A stretch of 64,000 nucleotides of DNA from Gavia stellata (lineage: Eukaryota > Chordata > Aves > Gaviiformes > Gaviidae). The DNA is taken from assembly GCF_030936135.1 (NCBI RefSeq), contig NC_082594.1, positions 126,084,668 through 126,148,667 on the forward strand, written 5' to 3'. The notes beneath the pieces are model-generated. The model saw nothing but the letters and a program-made list of their open reading frames with translations. It was not told the origin of the DNA and ran no database searches. A program made the position numbers and the translations under genes. How positions within the stretch are numbered: position 1 is the first letter of the stretch; every line of letters starts with the position of its first letter. Positions 1 to 12,000 of this stretch are shown piece by piece.

Positions 1-284
1 CTAAATACTCTGTTCAGTGCTTTTGGGGAGATGTTCTTATTCTGAAAACATGGAATGCTACTGTGCATCCTATTAGTAGTGCTATCAAAAAATAGCAGGT
101 GGAATTTCTTCTCCTCCCTTGCCAGCTAAGCATAATGCTTAGATTCAGGCCTCTCTGCAAGCACAATCTAAGGTGCTCACATCAGTAGTATCCAGAGCTC
201 TTATGCTCTGTCAAACCTGACAAGTCAAGGGAAGCTGTCCGTTTTCTTGACCTGCTGTTGCTGTCTTTTCTGCCTCCTTTTTAT

Positions 285-1165
285 GACTCAGGCCCAGATG
301 GGCTCACTAACCTTGTCCCCACTGAGCCTTCTCTTCTCCAGCAAGAACAGTCCCAGCTCTCTCAGCCTCTCATCACATGAAAGATGCTCCGGTCCCTAAA
401 TCATCTTTGTGGCCCTCTGCTAGACTCCCTCCAGTAGGCCCATACCTTCCTTGTACTGGGGAGCCCAGCAGTGGACACAGCACTGCCCACATGGCCTCAT
501 TAGGACTGAGTAAAGAGGAAGGATCACTTCCCTCGACCTCTTGGCAACGTTCTTCCTAATGCAACCCAGGGTGCTGTTGGCCGCCTTTGTCCTGTGAGTG
601 CATGGCTGGCTCATGGTCAGCTTGGTGTCCACAAGGAGCCCAAGCTCCTCTGTAGAGCTGCTTTCCAGCTGGTGGGCTCCAGACTGTACTGGTGCCTGTA
701 GTTATTCCTACCCAGATGCAAGACTTTGCCTTTTTCCCTTGTTGAACTTCACAAGATTCCCCTCATCCTAATTCTTCATTCTGTCCAGGTCCCCCTGAAT
801 GGCAGCACAACCCTCTAGTGAATCAGCCGCCCCTCCCGGTTTTGCATGGTCTGCAAATTTGCAGAGGGTGCACTCTGTCCCAGTGTCAAGGCCATTAACA
901 AAGAGGTAACAACCACTGAGGCACACAGCGAGAGACTTGCCTCTAACTGGCCTTTGCCACTGATTGCTCCCCCCAGGACCAGCTGTTCAGGCAGTTTTTA
1001 ATCACTGTTACTGTGCACTTATCTAGCCCATACTTTTTCAGCTTGTCTATAAGAATGTCATAGGAGACCATGTCAAAAGTCTTGAAGTTGAGGTAGACAA
1101 CATTCACTGCTCTCCCCACTGCACAGAGCAGGTCTACTCACTACCTTGGTTACACGGTCACTGCT
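285..1165 (-). repeat. CR1 LINE fragment, antisense
   Basis: Read on the minus strand this is the 3' half of the reverse-transcriptase ORF of a chicken-repeat-1 (CR1) LINE. The plus strand shows the familiar antisense run of CR1 text, including the stretch about hosts of 'gagcccagcagtggacacag' (near 461-480) and the later 'aggtagacaacattcactgc' (near 1091-1110). No long ORF remains: the copy is 5'-truncated and carries many substitutions and small indels, so it is an old dead copy. The canonical CR1 3' tail is not obvious at its left end. Boundaries are approximate. Confidence 0.85.
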
Positions 1166-4100
1166 GAAGCTGATGTTATCACTAGTGGACGTGCTGCAGT
1201 GACAGCATGAAACACCAAAAAAAAGCTCATGGAAATAAACTCAGTTAAACTTCTGGAGTGCACAGTTGTCCTCACTTAAAATGTGCTCCTTGTCTTCCCC
1301 AGAAAATGCTTTTGTTCTTCTGGATGATGCCCAACTCTGGTATGCCTTGCTGAAGGCATGTGCCTTGATGGCTGTGCCTTGTATCTCAATGGGCAGAGGC
1401 CCCAGGCGGCCGCTTGGATCTGCACTCTGCTCCAAAACAACCTCCTGTCCTCAGTCTTGCGTGTCAGTAAGAAGCACAGTTTGATGCACATTCCTCTGAG
1501 TAGGTTCAGTTCTGAGCTTTTTATAAAAAGATTTTTTTCCCTAAAATTTTTTTATTTCAATTTTTTTTTTTTTTTTAGGAAAATCTTTTGATGAGTGCCT
1601 GAACACAGGAAAAATATCAGTTTACGTCAAACACCAAAAAACTCCACAAAAGCAACTGGCACATGTTGATGTGTAGTTGGAAACCTCTGGTTTGGGGCTT
1701 GTCATTTTCCTAACAAGAGCTGAACATTTTCCTAAGCCGCATCCCCCCCACCTCCCCTCTAAAAAAAAAACCCCACAACATTCACTTTTTCCCTCTCTTT
1801 CCATCCAGCAGTGGACCAGGAAAGGTCATTCTGATGCTTTCTCTGCTGTGAGTTTGCTGTGTGACCTCATGATAAGGAAGTCTGGGGAGCAACCACCTGC
1901 CTGGTCCTGTTTTTCTGGAAGACTTCCAATTCTTGGGATATGCAGGCTAATGCAATTATATTGTAACTCCTGCAGTGAATTTTCTTCCTTCATTTTTCCA
2001 TCCAGCTGCTGATGAGCACCCTGTTACTGATGCGAGTGTGCTACCTAGCCATGGTTACAACAAAGCTAAGAAGCAATTGGTGTGCGTTGCCCTGACCTCC
2101 AGCTTTGACAGCTCCTTGCTCCTCAACGGTAGTCTGCCTTGGCCGTTGCTCCAATTGCAAGCAGCATGAAGGCTCATGCAATCCTTCCAACAAAACTCTT
2201 ACCAACAACGCTATTTTTGCTGCTCAAGTGGCTGTCTTCCTCAGCTGAGTAGGAGGACCTTGTCGCTGCGGTCTCAGTAGTCAGCATTGCTATTTTCTGT
2301 GCTGGTTCACCCTGACCTGCCTGCTCCCAAATGATTAGCTTCTTGGAGTTGGAGATCCCTCTCCACAGCACCAAGCTTCCTGTGCTGTCAGTCTGGGAAA
2401 GCCTGTGGGAAGAGACAGAGCAACTATGCCTTCTGGTTTTTCACTTCTCGCACAGCTGGGTGAAGATAAAATTTTACATTAGATGTTAGGGAACCAGAGG
2501 AAACATGTTCTACCTCCAGTACTGATGGGGTGTTAGCACTGTCCGGGCATGACCCCAGCTTTCCCAAAGAAAACTAATAACCTGAGATCTTTTCTTTACA
2601 GGCCAATGCCTGAATATGTTCCAGGACGGAAAAGTAACAACAGGGGCTCTAAACCTGCTTTTGCAGAAAGTTGCTGTGCCAGCATGGGGGAAACTGTGAA
2701 TAGGAGGGGTAAGTAGAAATGCCTGTTGTTTATTCATCTTTAGATACAAAAGGAGCCCTTAAAATTGAGTATCTCGGTCTTCCCTTGCACTCTGCTCCAC
2801 AGTTTCTCTCCCACCATAAAGAGATACTACCTCTAACTGGAACCAAACTCCGCTCTTGCACCAGACCACCATCAGCACTTGAGCGGACTAAGCAGGCACT
2901 GCTGTTTAAGCAGATGTCCTCACCTGCCCTGTCCCTGACTGTTCCTTTCCACCCCTGGGGTCCCCCCACCTTACGGCAGTCTTGCGGTAAATCAGACCAC
3001 AAACTTGACTTGTTCTTGCCTGCTGAATTCCCTAACTCCATTCAGTGAGCAGTCGCGTAAACTTGTGCCAGTGGCAGTGATAGGGACATTGTGGAGGTGG
3101 GAATAAGCTGCTAGCAGTGGGCGGGGGACAGGACGGGACACGGGGACTCTGAGGTGAGTTTCTGATGGCACAAAATGCCCAAGGAGCAATAGTATTTTGT
3201 TATGTATGAATCCTGCTGATAGACCAAACTATAGATAAGGGAGAGGCTGGGATTTCTCTAGCTTTCATCTCTAGCTCTGGCTGCTGTAGTACCATTTTCC
3301 TTTTGAACCACCTCCTTGCCTTAAAGCAAGGATTTTTGCCAGCCACCCCAAAACCACCTGGCGGGACAGGCCTATTTTGCCAGTGCTCTGCCAATTTGAG
3401 CACTTTAGCACACGTGTTACTTCACGGACATTGGGGGACACAGAAGTAAAAAGATGCAAACTCTCTGTAAGGGTTTTTGAAGTAATCCGGTCTTATTCTC
3501 CCTAGAGCAGGTGGATTTAGGCAAACAAGTATGTGCCACCTTCTGCATCTTTGTCCATGTGTTTATACACATGAAATGAGAAGTCATTGTGAGAAACACA
3601 TTTTCCCCTTCCTTTTCTCTTGCTGTTTCCACTTACATGAATCATAGCATGATTGTCAGTGGGATGACACGGGTTTGTATCCTTGTATTAAGCTTCAGAA
3701 ATACTCTGCGAAGTGAGAACATCTTTTGGCCTCCCAGTGGTCCCATTCACTGTACTGCAAACAGTAGTAGGGATATGAAGAGACTTGTACTAGGGACTTG
3801 TAACACTGAAACAGTGGTAACGTGGAAGAGACACAGCTGGTGATGCTGAAGTTGTCTTTCTAAGATCACTCTGCAAGTGAACAGGATGTGAGAGGGGTTT
3901 TATGTAATCCTTTGGGGCAGGCTCACCAAGTGACAAAAAAATGTGACTGTGGTCAGTCTGCAGTCTCAGTTGTGCGTGCCTGCTGGGGAAGGACTGAAAC
4001 TTAGAAAAGTCAGTTCTTACTTAGCGGTGGGGGTAGAAAAGTTAGTGCAGTCTCTGAATTTGTTAGAACTATTTCCCCTACTTGAGGTTGGTGCTCTTCT

Positions 4101-4210
4101 TTTTTTTTTTTCTTTTTTTTTTTTTTGAGGAGAGTAATAGTTTGAAACTGATATATGTATATATATTAAAAAAGGCCCATAAAAAGACAAGCAATCTCTT
4201 TTCCTGCTAT
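1166..4210. other. Intergenic, no supported gene
   Basis: Only short ORFs occur here, on both strands, without recognisable domains. Low-complexity T and A tracts lie near 1560-1576 and 4100-4126. One stretch (2203-2379, minus) has exon-like splice borders and is listed separately. Nothing else could be supported. Confidence 0.5.
2203..2379 (-). other. Possible isolated exon, unidentified
   Basis: On the minus strand a 177-nt open segment lies between a CAG acceptor (just above 2379) and a GTAAGA donor (just below 2203). Read in phase 1 in and phase 1 out it is open throughout and gives a hydrophilic, serine-rich peptide containing SAEEDSHLSSKNSVV. Symmetric phase 1 is typical of exons of immunoglobulin-superfamily receptors, and a CD200 receptor lies 7 kb away on the same strand. 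I do not recognise the peptide. It may be a tail exon of a related receptor or simply a chance ORF. Confidence 0.2.
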
Positions 4211-6074
4211 TGTGGTTTAACCCTGGCCAGCAACTAAGCCCGCCCTAGCTGCTTGCTCGCTCGCTCCCCCCAGTGGGATGAGGGAGAGAATCAGAAGGGT
4301 GAAAGTGAGAAAATTCGTGGGCTGAGATAAAGACAGTTTAATAGGTAAGGCAAAAGCTGCATGTGTAAGCAAAATAAGGAATTCATTCACTACTTCCTAT
4401 GGCAGGCAGGTGTCAGCCATCTCCAAGAGAGCAGGGCTCCATCATGCATAATGGTTGCTTGGGCAGACAAATGCCATAACTCCAAATGTCCTCCCCTTCC
4501 TTATTCTTCCCCCAGCTTTTATTGCTGAGTATGACGTCCTATGGTATGGAATATCCCTTTGGTCAGTTGGGCTGAGCTGTCCCAGCTGTGTTCCCTCTCA
4601 ACTTCTGGTGCACCCCCCCCCGCCCCCAGCCTACTTGTTGGTGGGGTGGAGTGAGAAGCAAAAAAGGCCTTGTTGCTGTGTGAGCACTGCTCAGCAATAA
4701 CTAAAACATCCCTGCATTATCAACACTGTTTTCAGCCCAAATCCAAAATATAGCCCCGTACCAGCTCCTGTGAAGAAAATTAACTCTACTCCAGCCCAAA
4801 CCAGCATATTCTTCACCCCTTATTCCCTACTGTTTACATCATGCTCAGGCCACACTCTATCCAATACATCCTCATTAACCACCACCCCCTCATTCCATCC
4901 ACACACAGATATCCTTCCCTTAGTTTGTTGACCACCCCCCTGTAAAATGTCTATAAAATGTTCACTGAGTTCATTTAGTCTATGACTTTGGGCTCCACCA
5001 GTTATGGTGGCCACTCAGGACAAGGGAGGTGGTGTGTTGCGTGGAGTTACTGGGCCAGCTCAGGTTGGGTCACTGCTGTACTTGCTCTGCTTCTTGTAAG
5101 GCTTGCCCTCTGTTGTTTCGGGTGGTTCCTGCTATATATATGTTACAGGTTCCTTCCTGTAACGTGCAACTCAAATCGTGGGTTAGAACAATTTAAAGGA
5201 TTATTACAATCTCCACCCCGGTCTCTTTGGACCAGACCATAGGGTTTAATACTGCAATGATCTCTTTCCCTTTCCCCTGTTCCATCTTGGACTTATCCAT
5301 GGACTGCAGTCCCTTAGGGGTGTATTTGCTCCAAGTGGAGCGTTATCTATGAGCCACAGTCTTTCCAGGGGTCCACCTGCTGCAGCATAGGCTTATCCAC
5401 AGCCACCGTTGTTTTGAGGTGCACCTGTTTCAGCCACAATGACTTCAGAGGTGTACCTGCTCCAACGTGGCCTTACCCACAGTCACAGTCCCTTCAGGAG
5501 TGTATCTGCTCCAGCGTGGCCCTACCCATGGCCACAGTCTTTTCAGGGGTATACCTGCTGTGGCCATACTCTTCGAGGTGTTCCAGCATGGCCTCGTGCA
5601 CAGCCACTGACGCTTCAAGGTGTACCTGCTGTGGCCTGGAGTTATCCACAGCCACAGATGTTTCGAGGTGTACCTTCTCCAGCATAGATTTACCCTTGGG
5701 CCACAATCCCTTCAGAGGTATACCATGCTCTGGCACGGACTTATGGCCACAGACGCTTCGGGGTGTCCTGCTCCCGCGTGAACTCATCCACAGGTCACAG
5801 CCCCTCCGACTTGAGTTCACACTGGAACTCCAGCCTGTCCAGTACAGCAGCACAGAACAGCAGCGATGCCCTGGCCATCTGCCAGCCCAGGCGCATGGCC
5901 ATTGCTGTTATCAAAATGTTCCCAGGCACAGCAGAGTAAGATGATGAGCAGTACAGCGAGCAGCAAAAGCAAAAAGCAACCACTAACGAGCACTAGACTC
6001 TAATATACAGTATGGCAAGCAAGCCCCATGGCAAGCACAGAAGCCTGCCAGTTAATACCTAAACAGCTCTAACA
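4211..6074 (+). mobile_element. Solo LTR of an avian endogenous retrovirus (ERVL-like)
   Basis: The element starts TGTGGTTTAACCC and ends CTCTAACA. It is flanked on both sides by the 5-bp duplication GCTAT (4206-4210 and 6075-6079). TG...CA ends and a 5-bp target duplication suit a class III (ERVL-type) LTR. No internal retroviral region follows, so this is a solo LTR left by recombination between two LTRs. The central part (about 5280-5800) is an array of degenerate repeats of about 50 bp built around 'GCTCCAGCRTGG' and 'CCACAGCCACAG'. It shares its first bases and this repeat style with the LTR at 31433-32556 but is longer. It is a non-coding fossil. Confidence 0.85.
5280..5800. repeat. Minisatellite inside the LTR
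   Basis: About ten degenerate copies of a roughly 50-bp unit are visible by eye. Each carries variants of 'cttacccacagccacagtc', then 'ccttcaggggtgtacctgct', then 'ccagcgtgg'. The repeats create spurious long ORFs on both strands. Copies differ by substitutions and indels, so the array is not freshly expanded. Confidence 0.8.
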
Positions 6075-6079
6075 GCTAT

Positions 6080-9065
6080 AAATTCAATCTAGGACATTCC
6101 AATCAAATCTGTCATTATCATGTGGGGAACACACCGGTAAGAAGATGGGTGTCCAGTGAGAGAAAGGAAGAAATGTTCTGACTTGCCCAGGAGAGTGGGC
6201 TGAAACTCTGACTAGAAAGCGTAGGCTGCTTTATCCTTCGTCCTGCATCAGGATTTGTGATGGCTTTGAGAGTAAATAGACCAAGGAATAGGGGCAAGGC
6301 TGGTTACGGAACCCTGTGCACTCTGGTACATCAGCTGGATCTCTTTGTCCCTGATGGAGGATAGAGAGACTCTGAGCCATTTGAATGGAAACTGCAACAA
6401 AGGATGTGAGATCTTTTTCTTTCTGTCTGGAGACCTGACCAATCTGGAGAAAAGGAAAAGAAATGTAGTAAGCAGAGCTCAACAAGAGCTGAATACTGCT
6501 GACACCGGTGGGCTGTTGCTAACCTAGGGCATGTCTTTGTGGGTATCTCTGAAATTTTCACTTGCCCTGCAGTTTGTGAAGAGAGGAAAGGAAGATGGGT
6601 CTTTGTGTACTCCCTTTGTTTGTAATATACTTAGTAAAATCCAAGCAGAGTTGCAGCTTTGCAGATGGTCTTAACATAAAATGAGACCACTGGTGAAGAA
6701 GTTGTGTGTTTGCGTGTAGGTTTGCACATGTAGGTGCTCAACGCCTGCTTAGCTGCTGCAGAGGTGAGATTTAGCTGAGTACGACTTGTGTGCAGTCAGT
6801 TGATGTGCACTGTGGAAACTCGGTTACCAGGATAGCTACAAATATCAGCTAAAGACAGTGTGGTTTTCTGCTTGCTGGCCTTTTGATAAAGCAGTTAGGT
6901 TACCACAAAGAATTAGCAGTAATTTTGTTAGCCTCTGAACTGTTTATTCTTCTAGCTCTTGTTCATTCGCATTGTGTGTCAGCTCTGCAGAGTTCAGACT
7001 CTGTTGTGACCAAACAGCCACATGTGACAACAGATAGACGGAATGGGGCTGTGCCTGTAAACGTGACAGGAGCAGTTTCATGGTGCTGTGCCAGCAGAAT
7101 TATTGTCTGCATCCTGCAGGTGTTATTCTGCAGAAACCACCCCAGGCAGTGATTTACACCGGTTTATCGGCTGCACCAGGAAAGGGTGAGGGGCAGCAAG
7201 GTAGTGGTAGAAAAGCTGTGCGAAGGAGGCAGTGCGGTGACATGGCATTTCCTCTTCTGTATAAAGCTAGATAACTGTTCTGTATGTTAGTGTCCTGAGA
7301 TTGAAAAGCTTGATTGTTTTTATTACTGAAGTTGAGGTGAGGTTTTGGCCCTGGCTTCTTCAGTAGCTGGTTCAGATGTGAAACGAGGCTCACAAAGCTT
7401 GAGATGTGGTCAGTCATGGGTAGAAGCGGTGAACGAACAACAGAGATCAGGATCGTGTTCCAGCTTTGTGAAAGCCGTGGAGTTCCCTGTTCTCTACCCT
7501 CTCCTCCTCCCTGCACTTGCAATGCTATCTAACTCAGCCTTAGACAGATATTCTTCTAGCCTGGGGGTCTGGGCAATTACCCTGTCTTGTCAGTCTTAAA
7601 CCTGGTCTGTGTGCACAGGGCACTACAACAAAGCTAATAAATCTGGCAGAGATTCATTGATGCCCTCAGAACCGATGAGGTTTGTGGACGCTTGTGCAGG
7701 CTTGCTGCCCCGCACAGAGCCCCCAACACTCAGAGGAGTTTAGTACCTTGGCTTCTGTGTTTTACCTTCTTTGTAACATATTAATGCCCCAGTTCTAAGC
7801 TCAGCTTGCTGGCTGAGAGCTAGAGATCTGTGTGACTGATACCCAAAAAGGTTAAATAAATGCTTGAATAACTAACAAGGAAAAAAAAAAAGGGGGGGGG
7901 GGGAAAGAAGGGAAAAAGAAAAAAGACTTAGTCTGGGATTGGAAGGGCTGTGAAAAGCGTAGCAAGGCCTAACAGCTCTGTAACCCGGGCGTGTGAAATG
8001 CACAAACACAGGGTGGCATGCCTAGCAAAGGTGCTCCCGCAGTACCTTCCCACTTCTGCCCTTATGTAAGCTGACATCTCACAGGAATATCATTAACATC
8101 TCATTGCAGACATTTAGCAAATTGAACGACGGTAGCAAGTGGAAAAGGTGTCCAGATGTATTACAGTTTAAAACAGAGTCTTCTGTACAGTAACAACGGT
8201 GAGACGTGGATTTCTAATGAGCATGGAGGAGTGAGGTGCGTCTGAAATACCCGTGGTTTGAAATTTCGGGTGCGTAGTAATATTCAGCTCTAGTCACGTC
8301 TATTCAGAATAGAAGTTAAAAAATGGTGAAGAGGCCCAGCTATGTTTAGAGGCTTAGTAGTGGCACTATGTCATCGAATGAAAGATTAAACTCACAGGCT
8401 CCCTTGTGATAGAACCAGTAAGGTGTGTTTAAAGAAATTAATATTAGAGAGCTGTGTTCTGTGGGCTGCGGCTCTCTGGATTATGCAAAGAGGTAGAGGA
8501 GTGTGAGGCTTAGATCTCAGGATTGTAATAGTTTCTATGCTTCACGTAGCAATAACAGCTGAAGCTCAAATATTCTCTCTTGCTCGCTCTCCCTTTTTTG
8601 TAGCTGTTGGTGAAACACTTCAGATTTCATATAGTGAAAACGAGAGTTGCTCAAATTCAGCTTCAGTCCTGTGTGATCATCCTGGGAAGGCTGCTGCTCA
8701 TTAATACGCAAGAAAACTTCTGATTTATTTTATCCTGTAAGACATGATAGGTAAATACTAGGATACAATGTATTTCAAATGGAGCGACTTCATTTTATAC
8801 AACATGAATTAATTTCCTATTACATGTATGTTAGATTTGGTTTTATAAAAGAAGATTGATACTTGCATGAGTGATAACAGCATCTATAGTTGCACTAGAG
8901 AGATGATGGAAGACAGAGCTGACAAGGGTCAGCCCTGCATGCCATGCTTCTGCACAGTTACACCGGCTGCATTGCAGATGTTTGCTTCTTTCTCCTAAAC
9001 GCTTTGGTACTGGTGGGTCCCTGCTGCATGTCACATTGCTGACTGAGGCATAATGGAAGTTTCTT
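6080..9065. other. Intergenic, no supported gene
   Basis: No ORF with recognisable homology or coherent splice signals was found. A purine tract of eleven A, about twelve G and then mixed A/G occurs at 7879-7925. An AATAAA on the minus strand at 8724-8729 may serve the CD200 receptor gene upstream of it on that strand. Confidence 0.5.
8724..8729 (-). terminator. Candidate polyadenylation signal of the CD200 receptor gene
   Basis: AATAAA on the minus strand, about 340 bases past the predicted stop codon at 9066-9068. It is the first canonical hexamer I noticed downstream of that gene. The motif is short, so the assignment is tentative. Confidence 0.35.
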
Positions 9066-12000
9066 TCATCTCTGCTCAGGTGCTGAGTTAGAAATAGGCC
9101 CAGACAGCTCTGCAGATGGAAGATGCCTTGGCTTGTACTGGCTTCTCATTGTCCTAGGAAACAAGACACCAATACCGTAAGTGTGAGGACGAGGCTGTTT
9201 TGGGAATGCAATTTTGGGGTCTAGGAATGTAAGAACATAATTCCTCCCCTTTATCTGGTAGAGAAACAAAAGAACATAAGGCTTCATGTCTGTAATCTCA
9301 CATGAGCATGACCAGAGCTGCCCGTGCTCCAGCCAGCACCAGAGAGCTGCCAAGAGCCCCGACAAAGCATGGAGCTCAAGTGACTTGGACACAGTAACTA
9401 GTTCTGCCTCTGTGGTGTTTGTACTGTAATTCTGGGCAGCAATTGCACCTTGTGACAGAGAGGCTACCTCAGATAGAGTAATCAGCCAAGCTGTCAGTCT
9501 GCTGCCAGAACTCCTGAGCAGTTACAACAGCAGACCTGGTCTGCTCTCATGCAATGCTTCCTGCATTTCTACGTTGGCCCTGTCTTCCTTGGCTTCCTTT
9601 GAGTAGGACAAAATGGGCCAAAAGCCTGGCTGCAAGCTCAGAAATGTATTTTGCTGCCTCTTTACTTTGTTCAGATCCCTCAATCGGGTGGAAAAAAACT
9701 AACCATTCCCTTTGTATTTTTGCTTCTGAAAGAAGTATGGCAGCAGGAAGAAGGTCCCTAACACTCATGTATGGACTCCCTCCCCCCCTGCCCCAGCTGT
9801 GGTCCTATGGACCTCAGACAAACCTCCATGAACGTGTGCTGAACTGGCGCGTTTGTGACAGACTGCGGTAACCACGCGTTACGTGAATTAGTACCAGAAG
9901 CCCTTCTAAGCTTCCCCAGGACTGGCCAAAGGGGTTTGTGTGTATCATGTCCCATACATACCCACTATCACAGAAGATGTAGAGATGAAGAACAGCAAGC
10001 AGGAAGAGGAGGCCCAGGAGACTAGCGAGGCTGATGCCACAGTGAAGAATCCATGAACTATTCTCTGAAGAGAAACAGTTGCTCTTTTAGGTACATCTCA
10101 CAGACCGTTTCTTTACCCTGGGCCTCTGTCGGGATGGCATCTTCTAGACTATGCTCCCTTTGTGCTGTATTTCGGAGGATGACCTAAGGTAGCTGGAATA
10201 CAGTGCCGGGCACAGAACTGGGAATAAACAACGTCCCCCCATGCCCTTGATGGAGGACCCTTGTCTTTTGCTGTATGGGCACTAATTGGATCTTCCTCCT
10301 CACCACTTCCCATAGTCCAGCTGCAGGCCTTGCACCTGCATCCCAGCAAATTTCCGCTCTGATTCTTTTCCAACTGAGTACTTCAGTGAAGTACATACCG
10401 TTGCACACAACTTGCCAGCAACGTCTTCAACTTCACCACCTAAAGCCTTCACCTACCAGCCAGTCTTTGAAAGCTGTAAGATGGCTTCCTGTCACAACCT
10501 ATGTGTAACCCAGCAATTAGCAAGACATAATGGTACCACTGGGTGACAATACGTAGATCTGGGTGATCATACCATTAACATCTTTGTGTGTCATGAACTT
10601 CTGAAAAATCCTGCCTTTCTATTCAGCCCTATTGGGGGGCTGGGAAGGGAAGACCAGTACATCCATCTCCTTTCCTAGAATTAAACTAAGGACTTTACAG
10701 TTCTGACAGCACTTCTGTTTATCCTTCCCCCTCCCAACAAATTTCTCCCTGGAAACTTCAGCTCAGCTGCACAGTTCCTGCAGCAATCCTGCCAGTGCCA
10801 CTGATGTTTGTCTTAGTGCATGAACAGAGGGTTGAAGGGGGTTCTGAACGCACAAAGGGAAGCTTACTTGAGGGACGACAGGCTATGGACTCGCGCTGGT
10901 TCCCAGCTGGGTGGGACACAACGCAGGTTGTATTAGTCACGTTGGTGCCGCGTGCTGGGAACTTGCTGAGAACAGTCACTGTCCCGTTGTCGTGGCCTTC
11001 TTCCTTGGGGGTGGAATTGCTCTCTAGGACCCACGAGATCCGAGCAGCCGGCTTCCCTGCCGCTGCCTCGCACACCGGGTTCCCATGGTCATCACAGTAC
11101 AGGGTCAGCCTGGGGGGCACTGCAAAGCGCCAGGAAGGGGAGACGCATGGAGTTAGTTCGCTGCAGTTGGGATAGGACGTTCTTGTTCTCTACCCAAAAC
11201 GAACACAGTGAAAAGAGGAGAATGAGGTTGGAGGTGCCACCCCATTGCAGCGACATGGGCCAAAGTCACAAGAGACAAAGATCATGCCTCTTTTTTCCTT
11301 TTGGACAACTCTCCCCCATTCAGGTGAGTTACCACAGCCATGTGCCATTACAGGAGGTATCCCTGGACATTTTGGTAGGGAATTATCCCAAATAAAGGCC
11401 TGAATTAGACTTTGGTCCTAAGCAGCCATCGTGCATGTGGTTTAAAACGTATTTGAATGCCAGCATAAGAGGAAATGGGTCCATTCCTACTGTCTCGATA
11501 AGAACATCCCACGTTTGATAGAGTATCTCGGCACTTGGAAGTGTTACTGTCACATGCTTTAGTTCTCTTAAGTTAGTGTATTAGCGACTGATTCTACAGG
11601 ATAACTGGATGCATACGCAGAATCCTCTTTTAGTATAATGGAAATTGCTTCACACCTGTTGTTTCTAGCTAGGCAGTGGAAAAGGGGGCAGCAGAAGGGA
11701 GAAGGGTTTTGGGAAATACGAAGGAAGACACGGAGCTACTACCAGTGAAATAAATGCATGACAGTTTATCCCAGGCAAGAAAGCTCCTTTTCTTACTGCA
11801 CGCTTCCCCCAGTGTCTGGGGAGAGGAGCTTTGTATGTCCAGGCCCAGACATGGTCCTTTGGAGAACTGTAAAATGAAGTAGGAGTCCCTTACCCAGCAC
11901 GGTCAGGTGGTACGTCCTGTGGAAATTCCCTTCTGTTGCTACTGCTTCGCAGGTGTAATTTCCCTCATGGGCTAGTCCCACTTGCCGTATCTCAAGGGCA

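Noticed and set aside
5414-5944. A 176-codon ORF
   Set aside because: It lies in the minisatellite of the LTR at 4211-6074, with periodic repeats and no domain.
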